Part shown: positions 11,201 through 18,732 of the stretch, piece after piece | How the letters are laid out: the number at the start of each line of letters is the position of its first letter | Position numbering within the stretch: the first letter of the stretch is position 1 | Assembly (NCBI GenBank): GCA_930367205.1 | Contig: OV884009.1 | Location: 91,471,189 to 91,535,188 of the forward strand | From: Acanthosoma haemorrhoidale | Lineage: Eukaryota > Arthropoda > Insecta > Hemiptera > Acanthosomatidae | Direction: 5' to 3' | Length of the DNA stretch: 64,000 nt | Made by a program: the position numbers and the translations under genes | The notes under the pieces: model-generated | Database searches by the model: none | What the model was told of the DNA's origin: nothing | Seen by the model: only the letters and a program-made list of their open reading frames with translations

Positions 11201-11920
11201 TAGTTCGTTCTTTTCTTTTGATTTATTATTATTATTAAGTTTATTGTTATTATTAATTTTATTATTTTTATTATTTTCCGGGTATGTTTGGTCCCTTTTG
11301 TTTTCGTTTATTTCCGGGTATGTTTGGTCCCTTTTATTTTTGTTTATTTCCGGGTATGTTTGGTCCCTTTTATTTTTGTTTATTTCCGGGTATGTTTGGT
11401 CCCTTTTATTTTTGTTTATTTCCGGGTATGTTTGGTCCCTTTTATTTTTTAATTTATTATTACTATTATTATTATTATTATTATTACTATTGTTATTGTC
11501 TACTAAAGTTTCGTTTTCTAATTTAAATTTTATTTTATTTATTATTATTTCATTATTTTGACAGTTAATTTTTATGTTTAAATTTCGCATTGTCTCGTAT
11601 CCTAATAAAATGTTGAATTTATCACTAAACGGGTAAACTAAAAATTTTGCCTTCGCAGAAATTCCAATCAGGGGATAAAGATCTATTAGAGCACTCTGAG
11701 TTCCCTCGGCTCTCCCTGTAGGGGTTTTCATCACGAAGTCTTCCGAAATGATTTTAGTTCCTTCGGGTAAAGAACATGGGTGAATATAATTTTTTGATGA
11801 TCCCGTGTCAATCAGCCAAGTCTTGCCAGTAAAATCTTTTAGTTTCGGTAAAGTGTCCGTATGGTTTAATTGGTATTCTGGTCGGGTGGTTTGTGATCGC
11901 TTGGTCCTGGTTCTAAAAAA
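8174..11920 (-). CDS. pol: Pol polyprotein, unit A (-1 frame from gag)
   Basis: Pol is read in the -1 frame after the slippery heptamer at 11914-11920. The first ATG (11734) lies inside the protease and is probably not a start. Numbering from that ATG, the order is as follows. Protease: active site DTGSSKNYI encoded upstream at about 11801, C-terminal ILLGYETM at about 42-49. A low-complexity linker with five 12-residue repeats and poly-Asn comes next. Reverse transcriptase has YIDD at 394-397. RNase H has TDASD at 540-544, plus the later E and D positions (IEKELLAIVW, TDHKPLKW, VADLLSRQ). Integrase has an H-x5-H, C-x2-C zinc-binding domain and core Asp908 and Asp961. The third catalytic position, 36 residues after Asp961, is Asn997 instead of Glu. 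The frame is otherwise intact, and its end overlaps env. Confidence 0.94.
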   Translation of the reverse strand, partial: FFRTRTKRSQTTRPEYQLNHTDTLPKLKDFTGKTWLIDTGSSKNYIHPCSLPEGTKIISEDFVMKTPTGRAEGTQSALIDLYPLIGISAKAKFLVYPFSDKFNILLGYETMRNLNIKINCQNNEIIINKIKFKLENETLVDNNNSNNNNNNNSNNKLKNKRDQTYPEINKNKRDQTYPEINKNKRDQTYPEINKNKRDQTYPEINENKRDQTYPENNKNNKINNNNKLNNNNKSKEKNELYYIDDKQTIKQLIRTDHIDDNTTDQLVNLISNYGEILKTDNEQLRATNLLKHKIVTKNENPCYTRNYRYPVQFKEQINNEVTNLLKNNIIRKSNSPYNSPVWIVPKKMDASGQKKVRMVIDYRKLNDMTINDKYPLPNIEDLLNKLQNAKIFSTIDLASGFHQIEMDPDSIAKTAFSTEDGHYEYLRMPYGLCNAPPTFQRAMNMMIANIPNAMIYIDDIIIYSNTIQEHLEHLENIFRKLKEHALSIQLDKTEFFKNEIPFLGYIVTPDGLKTNPKKVEAITKLPYPNSEKTTRQFLGMTGYYRKFIKNYAKITKPISKSLQTKTYETKEIKEACDTLKTLMTNSPILAYPDWNRTFYLTTDASDKAIGSVLSQKDKDGTEHPVAFASRVLQPPEINYSTIEKELLAIVWSTHHFKPYLYGTKFQLLTDHKPLKWIYTMKNGNTRIMKWVWKLQEFEFDVTHIDGKTIKVADLLSRQNENLPLNHITEEDNIDNIIDQPIDNTQALDEILNELNDLDQIELDRLSTCRATIHSQQSSNEQVWIVDNDKNINIEKYQIIVKKGPKEIKFTKPFNKHRHEIILDDVNDLQTLIEQVIRPKITYGIYCEPNIPLLQPWYDEMFKEFSKLIQDSYQTVKLKRYKNFVTDITDKDEQIETINNYHIGKTSHRGTIETYDKLRKLYYFPLMKETINDFINKCTTCKKTKYERNPIKAKYMVTPTPNKPFEDLMIDTLHFEKKYIVTIIDTFSKKLFTHIISAVTGINICDTIKLYLTYYPTPTSMKMDNGKEYKNNLVLNFLQTNEIEPIYTTPGNPNSLGLLNRAHSTLIELLRTLNYKDLTNKSLTNRLMLATIAYNNTLNSKLNMTPDEIKFGITKRPDQQIEIKEQYVQKYHDEKNIIHEITRNKIINEKENRTETLNKNRENPPEINDDQIFIRTTHHRKYNDPYRPVLLYKDRNETNKAHVNRIKRPRKQHLRPRPNITVSEGEDGSYSDSTNPDTSMDIDIYYDSD
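8254..8255 (-). promoter_or_regulatory. Candidate env splice acceptor, unit A
   Basis: In sense the strand reads TTACTGTTTCAG, then AAGGAGAAG and the env ATG at 8244. A pyrimidine-leaning stretch ending in CAG this close to the env start is what a spliced env mRNA needs; errantiviruses are known to express env this way. Unit B has the same site at 15066-15067. A possible donor in the leader is the sense TTG|GTAATT, with its GT at 13047-13048. Inference from sequence only. Confidence 0.45.
11278..11457 (-). repeat. 36-bp in-frame coding repeat in pol, unit A
   Basis: Five head-to-tail copies of a 36-bp unit encode NKRDQTYPEINK-type 12-residue repeats between protease and reverse transcriptase. 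Blocks of AAT-type triplets encoding poly-Asn flank them. The period is a multiple of three, so copy-number change would not break pol. One copy has a silent or conservative change (NEN). Unit B carries the same array at 18090-18269. Confidence 0.9.
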
Positions 11921-12969
11921 TGTTCATATTTTGTTTCGAGTGATTGTAATTGGTCCTGTAATTCTTGTATGTATAAGTCTTTGTCTTCTAGTTCGGTATG
12001 GTGTACGCGGTTACTGACTGTCCGCATTGAAACTGTTTGTTGTTGTTGTGGTATTGCAGGTAAAGCTAGTTGTTGTTTATTGAAGTATTGGTTTTGTTCT
12101 CGTGGTTGCCACGGCTGATTGTATCGTGCATTAGGATCACGAGAATAATTAAAATTGTTGGGTTTGTCTGAATTATATTGGGGTTTGTTGTAATGGCGTT
12201 CGTTATTGGGAAAGGTTTGTGGTTGTTGGTACTGATTTGATTGTTCGCGTTTTCGCTCATAGTAATAAGGGTCAAAATTTTTGCCTTTATAACCGGTGCT
12301 AGGTGGTGTTTGTGTTTGTCTTGGGGCATATTGTTGTGATTTCGAGTTTTGTTGTTGTGGTCTGCTGTGAGAGCGTTCTCCGTAAGAACGTTCTATTATT
12401 CTCACAGCGACTGTCTTAAGTGCCCTTTTTAAGTCCCTTAAGTTTGTGTAGTCCGTGTGGTTTAGGAAAAATTCTAAATCTTTGTCAAATTGTTTCATAC
12501 AGTGATGTGTTATTTGTCTGTCGTATATTTTTAGTTCGGTTAATTTTTGTTCGTCATTTAATCTATCGTCCGTAAATACTCGTCCTTCTAGTTCGTCTCG
12601 AAGGAGTAATACTCTGTCTACATAGTTTACGGGGTGTTCATTCTTGTATGGTCTAATTTGTAAAATTTCGTCCATTGACTGTAGTGTCGACTTGTCATCG
12701 CGGAATTGATTTTTTAATTCTTGAATTAATTCTTGTAACGTGTTATAATTTCGTAATCCGCAATGTTCTGCCGGTCCTACAAGTTTGTTAGTGGCGTGTC
12801 CAAGTAATTGTTTTGTATTGTATTCACAGTGTGGGTTGTCTATTGTGCATATGTTATTGGCCACGAAATTTATTTTATTTATGAATTTAATCAAGTGGCT
12901 TGGGTTTCCGTCAAATTCAGGTATTAGTTTTAAGTCTGTGGTTGAGATAATGTGGTTGTTAGTAGCCAT
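11866..12969 (-). CDS. gag: Gag, unit A
   Basis: A 367-residue structural protein. The N-terminal half is folded-looking, with LIPEFDGNPSHLIKFINK near residue 15-32, a pattern seen at the start of errantivirus Gag. The C-terminal half is disordered-looking and rich in Gln, Arg, Tyr and Asn. A heptad-like coiled coil (about 325-351, ELEDKDLYIQELQDQLQSLE) precedes the slippery site. There is no CCHC zinc knuckle, as is usual in errantivirus Gags, where basic stretches are thought to bind RNA. ATG at 12969 is the first in this frame after the ~290-nt leader. The stop lies 48 nt beyond the frameshift heptamer. Intact. Confidence 0.9.
   Translation of the reverse strand: MATNNHIISTTDLKLIPEFDGNPSHLIKFINKINFVANNICTIDNPHCEYNTKQLLGHATNKLVGPAEHCGLRNYNTLQELIQELKNQFRDDKSTLQSMDEILQIRPYKNEHPVNYVDRVLLLRDELEGRVFTDDRLNDEQKLTELKIYDRQITHHCMKQFDKDLEFFLNHTDYTNLRDLKRALKTVAVRIIERSYGERSHSRPQQQNSKSQQYAPRQTQTPPSTGYKGKNFDPYYYERKREQSNQYQQPQTFPNNERHYNKPQYNSDKPNNFNYSRDPNARYNQPWQPREQNQYFNKQQLALPAIPQQQQTVSMRTVSNRVHHTELEDKDLYIQELQDQLQSLETKYEHFLEPGPSDHKPPDQNTN
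11914..11920 (-). promoter_or_regulatory. -1 ribosomal frameshift heptamer, gag/pol, unit A
   Basis: In sense, gag codons read CAT TTT TTA GAA, giving the heptamer T TTT TTA in the correct phase. It is the same heptamer that primate lentiviruses use. The -1 frame is open from here through the protease DTG motif into pol, while the gag frame stops 48 nt downstream. I did not find a convincing downstream hairpin by eye. Unit B has the same site at 18726-18732. Confidence 0.75.
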
Positions 12970-13186
12970 ATTTTCGTCTAATTCGGGGATGTTTCGGATA
13001 AGGTTTAGTCTGTCTGTTAATGTAAAATGTGTACAAAGTTATAATTACCAATTGATGTCTTCTGTTGTGTGAAGTCCTCTTCTTCTTCTCCTCTGGCGTC
13101 TCGTAGATAGTAACAAATGAGTGGTCAGAGCCTCGGTGATGTGTATTAAAATACACCAGCTGATGTCTTGGGTCTTGCCTAGCCAA
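12959..13186 (-). CDS. Leader ORF upstream of gag, unit A (doubtful)
   Basis: A 75-codon frame begins 75 nt into the transcript leader and ends 11 nt inside gag in another frame. The product is basic, with EEKKKR, an Arg/His-rich centre and PRIRRKYGY at the end. No homology is recognised. It could be a real upstream ORF limiting gag translation, a leader exon for a spliced message, or chance. It is repeated without change at 19771-19998. Confidence 0.25.
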   Translation of the reverse strand: MARQDPRHQLVYFNTHHRGSDHSFVTIYETPEEKKKRTSHNRRHQLVIITLYTFYINRQTKPYPKHPRIRRKYGY

Positions 13187-13242
13187 ACGGCGGTGATCGC
13201 GGAATGGGGAGATTCTTCCAAAGTCTCAAAGTCGCTGCCAAG

Positions 13243-13260
13243 GTCCCTGTTCGGGCGCCA
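13243..13260 (-). promoter_or_regulatory. Primer binding site, tRNA-Lys type, unit A
   Basis: Immediately inside the LTR the sense strand reads TGGCGCCCGAACAGGGAC. This is complementary to the 3' end of tRNA-Lys(UUU) as known from lentiviral primer binding sites (18 of 18 from memory). Gypsy itself also uses a tRNA-Lys. Minus-strand DNA synthesis would start here. Confidence 0.9.
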
Positions 13261-13490
13261 GTTAAATCTTGATAAGACCAGAAGGAGTTTTTAAAAAGAT
13301 TTATTTGAACTTTACAAACATACAACTATAATTGATAATAAATGTCAGAGTGACGGGCCTAGTAACAGTACAGAAGGAAGTGGTCGTGAGAGGATAAGAG
13401 GAATGATATATAGGAGCTGAGACTTGATAAGGATAGCTGACGAAGTGTTGATCTTGCAGGTGTTGCAGCTGGCAGATGGCCTCTCTATCT
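13261..13490 (-). repeat. LTR, central, shared by both units
   Basis: This LTR is flanked on both sides by internal sequence: the primer binding site of unit A lies to its left, and the env end and polypurine side of unit B to its right. It is identical by eye to the outer LTRs. It can serve as 3' LTR of unit B and 5' LTR/promoter of unit A, which is the mark of a tandem provirus. Confidence 0.95.
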
Positions 13491-13526
13491 CCTCCGTTGT
13501 TTAAGATTCTTAGTCCTCTAAGAATA

Positions 13527-15056
13527 CTAAGAAATGAGATTGATAGCGGCAGGTGCATGAGGGCTGTTATCTTGTTGAAGGATTCTGAGAACGTTTGGAT
13601 GATCTGGCTGATATATTACTGTTGGTGTAGGGTTTCGTAAGGAATTGGTAGTTTTACATTTTTTAAGGTAGTAGAGGATTACAATTATAATAGCGGCCCC
13701 TATAATTAAATAAAAATAAAAATAAGTATTGGATTGATTAAATATAAGTGGTTCTAAAACTATGTCTGTTATATTTAGGTTTTCTATTTCGCTTATATTT
13801 GCGATTACATCTATATCTATTTTATTGTACAATTTGTTTATGGTGGAGTCTATTATATGTCTTGAAATTTTGGGGAGTTCTCTATAACAATCATTTTGGT
13901 CTAGGGTGAGTAAGCTAACGGGTGGTAGGTATACAGTATCATTAGTAAGGCAATTGTCTAATTTGGAGAGGTTAGTGGTTATAAAACTGTTCATATTATC
14001 TATATATCTAATGTTAGTATTGGCTAATTTATATTTGCATGCATTCATCGTTCCAGATGAAATAATATTATTTATACAAGTATTATTTAAAATAAAAAGG
14101 TTTTTACAGTAATATTCATTGTTTAAAAATGTACAATTTGTTGTATATAACATATTAATTTTTTTTATTATAATAGTTTCGTCTATATCTAAAGTCACGT
14201 ATTGTTTGTTAATTTTTACAGGCGAAGGTATGAGTAAATAAGTCTTTATATTTAAATTTGCCTTAGGAAGGTCTACAAAGATATGGAGTGTTTTATTATG
14301 AGTAGTGCAGTGAATTTTACTCATTATCCACAGGATTTCAGGGTTCCTAGAAGCTAGATTTACATTTTGGTTTATGTCATGTAGTATTTGGGACATTAAT
14401 GATGAGTGTGTGATGCCAATTTTGCATAGTTCCAGTGTTAATGTAAGTTCATCTATTTTGTTGTGTAGGTGTGTCAGAATTATGTACATGTCAAAGAATG
14501 TCATTTCCTTGTTTATCTTCATTATGTTGTCTTGTTCTGTTTTAAAATTGTTATTAATTAATTGAATGTCCTTTTGAAAGTTTTTAGTTACGTGTTTATT
14601 AAGTTTTATGTCTTGTTCTATGTTGTGTTCTATATTATAGTTGTTCCGTCCTAACTCATTTATTACTTCGTCATAATGTGATTTGTCATCAGCTGTCATG
14701 GTGCCAGTAAGCCAGCTGAGAGCTGTTCCAAGTCCGTTTATTAGTCCTCTCTTAGTTCGTTTGTTGTGTGATTTTAATAGGTTTAATTTGTTTTGTGTTT
14801 GTATGATAAGGTTTTTGATTATAGGGTATGTCGGTAGGTCCCTATAAGATGGTACATTGTTCTGTATATTGTTTAGTTCCTTGTCAAGTAAGCTAATGTC
14901 ATAAAAATGGTATGTCCTGTAGTAATTTTCTATTACCTTTGCGTTCTTTATAGTGTAATGTAGGACTCCGGGGTTATCACTTATATCAGTCACTGTCATA
15001 GTATATGTCAATGTCCATAGAAGTGTCTGGATTAGTACTGTCCGAGTAGGATCCAT
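13527..15056 (-). CDS. env: Env fusion glycoprotein, unit B
   Basis: A second complete 509-residue Env, identical in translation to that at 6715-8244. It keeps the signal-like N-terminus, the KRTKR cleavage site, the glycine-rich segment after it, the membrane span and the 45-residue tail. The start again overlaps the pol end by 71 nt. Unit B is the upstream unit of the array, so a transcript from the right LTR ending in the central LTR would express this copy first. Confidence 0.92.
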   Translation of the reverse strand: MDPTRTVLIQTLLWTLTYTMTVTDISDNPGVLHYTIKNAKVIENYYRTYHFYDISLLDKELNNIQNNVPSYRDLPTYPIIKNLIIQTQNKLNLLKSHNKRTKRGLINGLGTALSWLTGTMTADDKSHYDEVINELGRNNYNIEHNIEQDIKLNKHVTKNFQKDIQLINNNFKTEQDNIMKINKEMTFFDMYIILTHLHNKIDELTLTLELCKIGITHSSLMSQILHDINQNVNLASRNPEILWIMSKIHCTTHNKTLHIFVDLPKANLNIKTYLLIPSPVKINKQYVTLDIDETIIIKKINMLYTTNCTFLNNEYYCKNLFILNNTCINNIISSGTMNACKYKLANTNIRYIDNMNSFITTNLSKLDNCLTNDTVYLPPVSLLTLDQNDCYRELPKISRHIIDSTINKLYNKIDIDVIANISEIENLNITDIVLEPLIFNQSNTYFYFYLIIGAAIIIVILYYLKKCKTTNSLRNPTPTVIYQPDHPNVLRILQQDNSPHAPAAINLIS

Positions 15057-18000
15057 CTTCTCCTTCTGAAACAGTAATGTTTGGTCTCGGTCTCAAGTGT
15101 TGTTTACGTGGTCTTTTGATTCTATTAACGTGTGCTTTGTTTGTTTCGTTTCTGTCTTTGTACAATAGTACGGGTCTGTAGGGATCATTGTATTTGCGGT
15201 GATGGGTTGTTCTTATGAATATTTGGTCATCATTTATTTCGGGTGGATTTTCGCGATTTTTATTTAGTGTTTCTGTCCTATTTTCTTTTTCGTTTATAAT
15301 TTTGTTTCTAGTTATTTCGTGTATTATGTTTTTTTCGTCATGATATTTTTGTACGTATTGTTCTTTTATTTCTATTTGTTGGTCAGGTCTTTTTGTTATT
15401 CCGAATTTTATTTCGTCTGGTGTCATATTTAGTTTAGAGTTTAAAGTATTGTTATATGCTATTGTTGCCAGCATTAGTCTGTTAGTTAATGATTTGTTCG
15501 TTAAGTCTTTGTAATTGAGTGTTCGTAATAGTTCTATTAGTGTACTGTGTGCTCTATTAAGTAGTCCTAGTGAGTTGGGATTTCCTGGGGTCGTATAGAT
15601 TGGTTCAATTTCATTTGTCTGCAAAAAATTTAACACTAGGTTGTTTTTGTATTCTTTTCCATTATCCATTTTCATTGATGTTGGTGTGGGATAGTATGTC
15701 AAGTAAAGTTTAATAGTGTCACAGATGTTGATTCCTGTCACAGCAGATATTATGTGTGTAAATAGTTTTTTGGAAAATGTGTCGATTATTGTCACGATGT
15801 ATTTTTTTTCGAAATGTAGTGTATCTATCATCAAGTCTTCAAATGGTTTGTTTGGTGTTGGTGTTACCATGTATTTTGCTTTTATGGGATTTCGTTCGTA
15901 TTTAGTCTTTTTGCATGTCGTACATTTGTTAATGAAGTCGTTTATTGTTTCTTTCATCAGTGGGAAGTAGTACAGTTTTCTCAGTTTGTCATAAGTCTCA
16001 ATAGTTCCTCTGTGGGATGTCTTTCCTATGTGATAGTTGTTTATTGTTTCTATTTGTTCATCTTTGTCCGTGATGTCGGTTACAAAATTTTTGTATCTTT
16101 TTAATTTTACAGTCTGGTATGAGTCTTGTATCAGTTTTGAAAATTCTTTGAACATTTCATCGTACCATGGTTGAAGTAATGGGATATTTGGTTCGCAGTA
16201 TATTCCGTATGTAATTTTCGGTCTAATTACTTGTTCTATTAGTGTTTGTAAGTCATTTACGTCATCAAGTATAATTTCATGTCTATGTTTATTAAATGGT
16301 TTAGTGAATTTTATTTCTTTTGGACCCTTTTTTACGATTATTTGGTATTTTTCAATATTTATGTTTTTGTCATTGTCTACAATCCAAACTTGTTCATTGG
16401 ATGATTGTTGTGAATGTATAGTCGCTCTACAAGTACTAAGTCTGTCTAATTCTATTTGATCTAAGTCATTGAGTTCATTAAGTATTTCGTCTAGTGCTTG
16501 AGTATTGTCTATTGGTTGGTCAATTATGTTGTCTATATTGTCTTCTTCTGTTATGTGATTTAAAGGTAAATTTTCATTTTGTCGCGAAAGTAAGTCAGCT
16601 ACTTTAATCGTTTTTCCGTCAATGTGAGTAACGTCAAATTCGAATTCCTGAAGTTTCCACACCCATTTCATAATGCGTGTGTTACCGTTCTTCATTGTAT
16701 ATATCCACTTTAGTGGTTTATGGTCAGTCAGTAGTTGGAATTTCGTACCGTACAAGTATGGTTTGAAATGGTGTGTCGACCAAACAATTGCTAATAGTTC
16801 TTTCTCTATCGTTGAGTAATTTATCTCAGGAGGCTGTAGCACTCGTGAGGCGAACGCTACAGGGTGTTCTGTCCCGTCTTTATCTTTCTGAGAAAGTACC
16901 GAGCCGATGGCCTTGTCGCTTGCGTCTGTCGTTAGATAAAAAGTTCGATTCCAGTCAGGGTAGGCTAGTATCGGGGAGTTAGTCATGAGAGTTTTTAATG
17001 TGTCACAGGCCTCTTTGATTTCTTTTGTCTCGTATGTTTTAGTCTGTAGGGATTTTGATATGGGTTTGGTTATCTTCGCGTAATTTTTTATAAATTTTCG
17101 ATAATATCCGGTCATTCCAAGGAATTGTCTGGTTGTTTTTTCACTATTTGGATATGGTAATTTTGTAATTGCTTCTACTTTTTTTGGGTTAGTTTTTAGT
17201 CCGTCGGGGGTAACTATGTATCCTAAGAAGGGGATTTCATTTTTGAAGAATTCTGTCTTGTCTAGTTGAATGGAAAGTGCGTGTTCTTTTAGTTTTCTAA
17301 ATATGTTTTCAAGGTGTTCTAAATGTTCCTGTATTGTGTTAGAGTATATGATTATGTCGTCTATGTAAATCATGGCGTTTGGGATATTTGCTATCATCAT
17401 GTTCATAGCTCTTTGAAATGTCGGTGGGGCGTTACAAAGTCCGTAGGGCATTCGTAAGTATTCGTAATGTCCGTCTTCTGTACTAAACGCTGTCTTGGCA
17501 ATGGAATCAGGATCCATTTCAATTTGGTGGAATCCGGATGCCAAATCAATGGTCGAAAATATTTTCGCGTTTTGTAACTTGTTTAGTAAGTCTTCAATGT
17601 TAGGTAGTGGGTATTTGTCATTGATTGTCATGTCGTTAAGTTTTCGATAGTCTATAACCATCCTGACTTTCTTTTGTCCGGATGCGTCCATTTTCTTGGG
17701 GACTATCCATACTGGGGAATTGTAGGGGGAGTTACTTTTACGTATTATGTTGTTTTTCAGTAAGTTTGTCACTTCGTTATTTATTTGTTCTTTAAATTGT
17801 ACAGGGTATCGGTAATTACGTGTGTAGCATGGATTTTCGTTTTTTGTCACGATTTTGTGTTTTAGTAAGTTAGTCGCTCTTAATTGTTCATTGTCTGTTT
17901 TTAGTATTTCTCCATAATTGCTTATTAGATTTACTAATTGGTCAGTTGTGTTATCGTCAATATGGTCTGTTCGAATTAATTGTTTAATTGTTTGTTTGTC

Positions 18001-18732
18001 ATCAATATAGTATAGTTCGTTCTTTTCTTTTGATTTATTATTATTATTAAGTTTATTGTTATTATTAATTTTATTATTTTTATTATTTTCCGGGTATGTT
18101 TGGTCCCTTTTGTTTTCGTTTATTTCCGGGTATGTTTGGTCCCTTTTATTTTTGTTTATTTCCGGGTATGTTTGGTCCCTTTTATTTTTGTTTATTTCCG
18201 GGTATGTTTGGTCCCTTTTATTTTTGTTTATTTCCGGGTATGTTTGGTCCCTTTTATTTTTTAATTTATTATTACTATTATTATTATTATTATTATTACT
18301 ATTGTTATTGTCTACTAAAGTTTCGTTTTCTAATTTAAATTTTATTTTATTTATTATTATTTCATTATTTTGACAGTTAATTTTTATGTTTAAATTTCGC
18401 ATTGTCTCGTATCCTAATAAAATGTTGAATTTATCACTAAACGGGTAAACTAAAAATTTTGCCTTCGCAGAAATTCCAATCAGGGGATAAAGATCTATTA
18501 GAGCACTCTGAGTTCCCTCGGCTCTCCCTGTAGGGGTTTTCATCACGAAGTCTTCCGAAATGATTTTAGTTCCTTCGGGTAAAGAACATGGGTGAATATA
18601 ATTTTTTGATGATCCCGTGTCAATCAGCCAAGTCTTGCCAGTAAAATCTTTTAGTTTCGGTAAAGTGTCCGTATGGTTTAATTGGTATTCTGGTCGGGTG
18701 GTTTGTGATCGCTTGGTCCTGGTTCTAAAAAA
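14986..18732 (-). CDS. pol: Pol polyprotein, unit B (-1 frame from gag)
   Basis: Identical in translation to the unit A pol. The protease DTG is encoded at 18613-18621, the 12-residue repeats at 18090-18269, RT YIDD at 17356-17367, RNase H TDASD at 16915-16929, the integrase zinc-binding HHCC near 15900-16050, and the two core Asp codons at 15823-15825 and 15664-15666. The Asn codon standing where catalytic Glu is expected is at 15556-15558. The first ATG is 18546, but translation should enter at the slippery site 18726-18732. Because both units share the Asn, the change predates the duplication or was homogenised between units. Confidence 0.94.
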   Translation of the reverse strand, partial: FFRTRTKRSQTTRPEYQLNHTDTLPKLKDFTGKTWLIDTGSSKNYIHPCSLPEGTKIISEDFVMKTPTGRAEGTQSALIDLYPLIGISAKAKFLVYPFSDKFNILLGYETMRNLNIKINCQNNEIIINKIKFKLENETLVDNNNSNNNNNNNSNNKLKNKRDQTYPEINKNKRDQTYPEINKNKRDQTYPEINKNKRDQTYPEINENKRDQTYPENNKNNKINNNNKLNNNNKSKEKNELYYIDDKQTIKQLIRTDHIDDNTTDQLVNLISNYGEILKTDNEQLRATNLLKHKIVTKNENPCYTRNYRYPVQFKEQINNEVTNLLKNNIIRKSNSPYNSPVWIVPKKMDASGQKKVRMVIDYRKLNDMTINDKYPLPNIEDLLNKLQNAKIFSTIDLASGFHQIEMDPDSIAKTAFSTEDGHYEYLRMPYGLCNAPPTFQRAMNMMIANIPNAMIYIDDIIIYSNTIQEHLEHLENIFRKLKEHALSIQLDKTEFFKNEIPFLGYIVTPDGLKTNPKKVEAITKLPYPNSEKTTRQFLGMTGYYRKFIKNYAKITKPISKSLQTKTYETKEIKEACDTLKTLMTNSPILAYPDWNRTFYLTTDASDKAIGSVLSQKDKDGTEHPVAFASRVLQPPEINYSTIEKELLAIVWSTHHFKPYLYGTKFQLLTDHKPLKWIYTMKNGNTRIMKWVWKLQEFEFDVTHIDGKTIKVADLLSRQNENLPLNHITEEDNIDNIIDQPIDNTQALDEILNELNDLDQIELDRLSTCRATIHSQQSSNEQVWIVDNDKNINIEKYQIIVKKGPKEIKFTKPFNKHRHEIILDDVNDLQTLIEQVIRPKITYGIYCEPNIPLLQPWYDEMFKEFSKLIQDSYQTVKLKRYKNFVTDITDKDEQIETINNYHIGKTSHRGTIETYDKLRKLYYFPLMKETINDFINKCTTCKKTKYERNPIKAKYMVTPTPNKPFEDLMIDTLHFEKKYIVTIIDTFSKKLFTHIISAVTGINICDTIKLYLTYYPTPTSMKMDNGKEYKNNLVLNFLQTNEIEPIYTTPGNPNSLGLLNRAHSTLIELLRTLNYKDLTNKSLTNRLMLATIAYNNTLNSKLNMTPDEIKFGITKRPDQQIEIKEQYVQKYHDEKNIIHEITRNKIINEKENRTETLNKNRENPPEINDDQIFIRTTHHRKYNDPYRPVLLYKDRNETNKAHVNRIKRPRKQHLRPRPNITVSEGEDGSYSDSTNPDTSMDIDIYYDSD
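18090..18269 (-). repeat. 36-bp in-frame coding repeat in pol, unit B
   Basis: Same five-copy array as in unit A, with the same order of variant copies. No copy-number difference has arisen between the two units, which supports a very recent duplication or an assembly copy. Confidence 0.9.

Noticed and set aside
11244..11561. 105- and 80-codon plus-strand frames of repeated SGYVWSLLF / PGMFGPFYF text
   Set aside because: They are antisense shadows of the 36-bp coding repeat and poly-Asn tract of pol; the period of three keeps several frames open.
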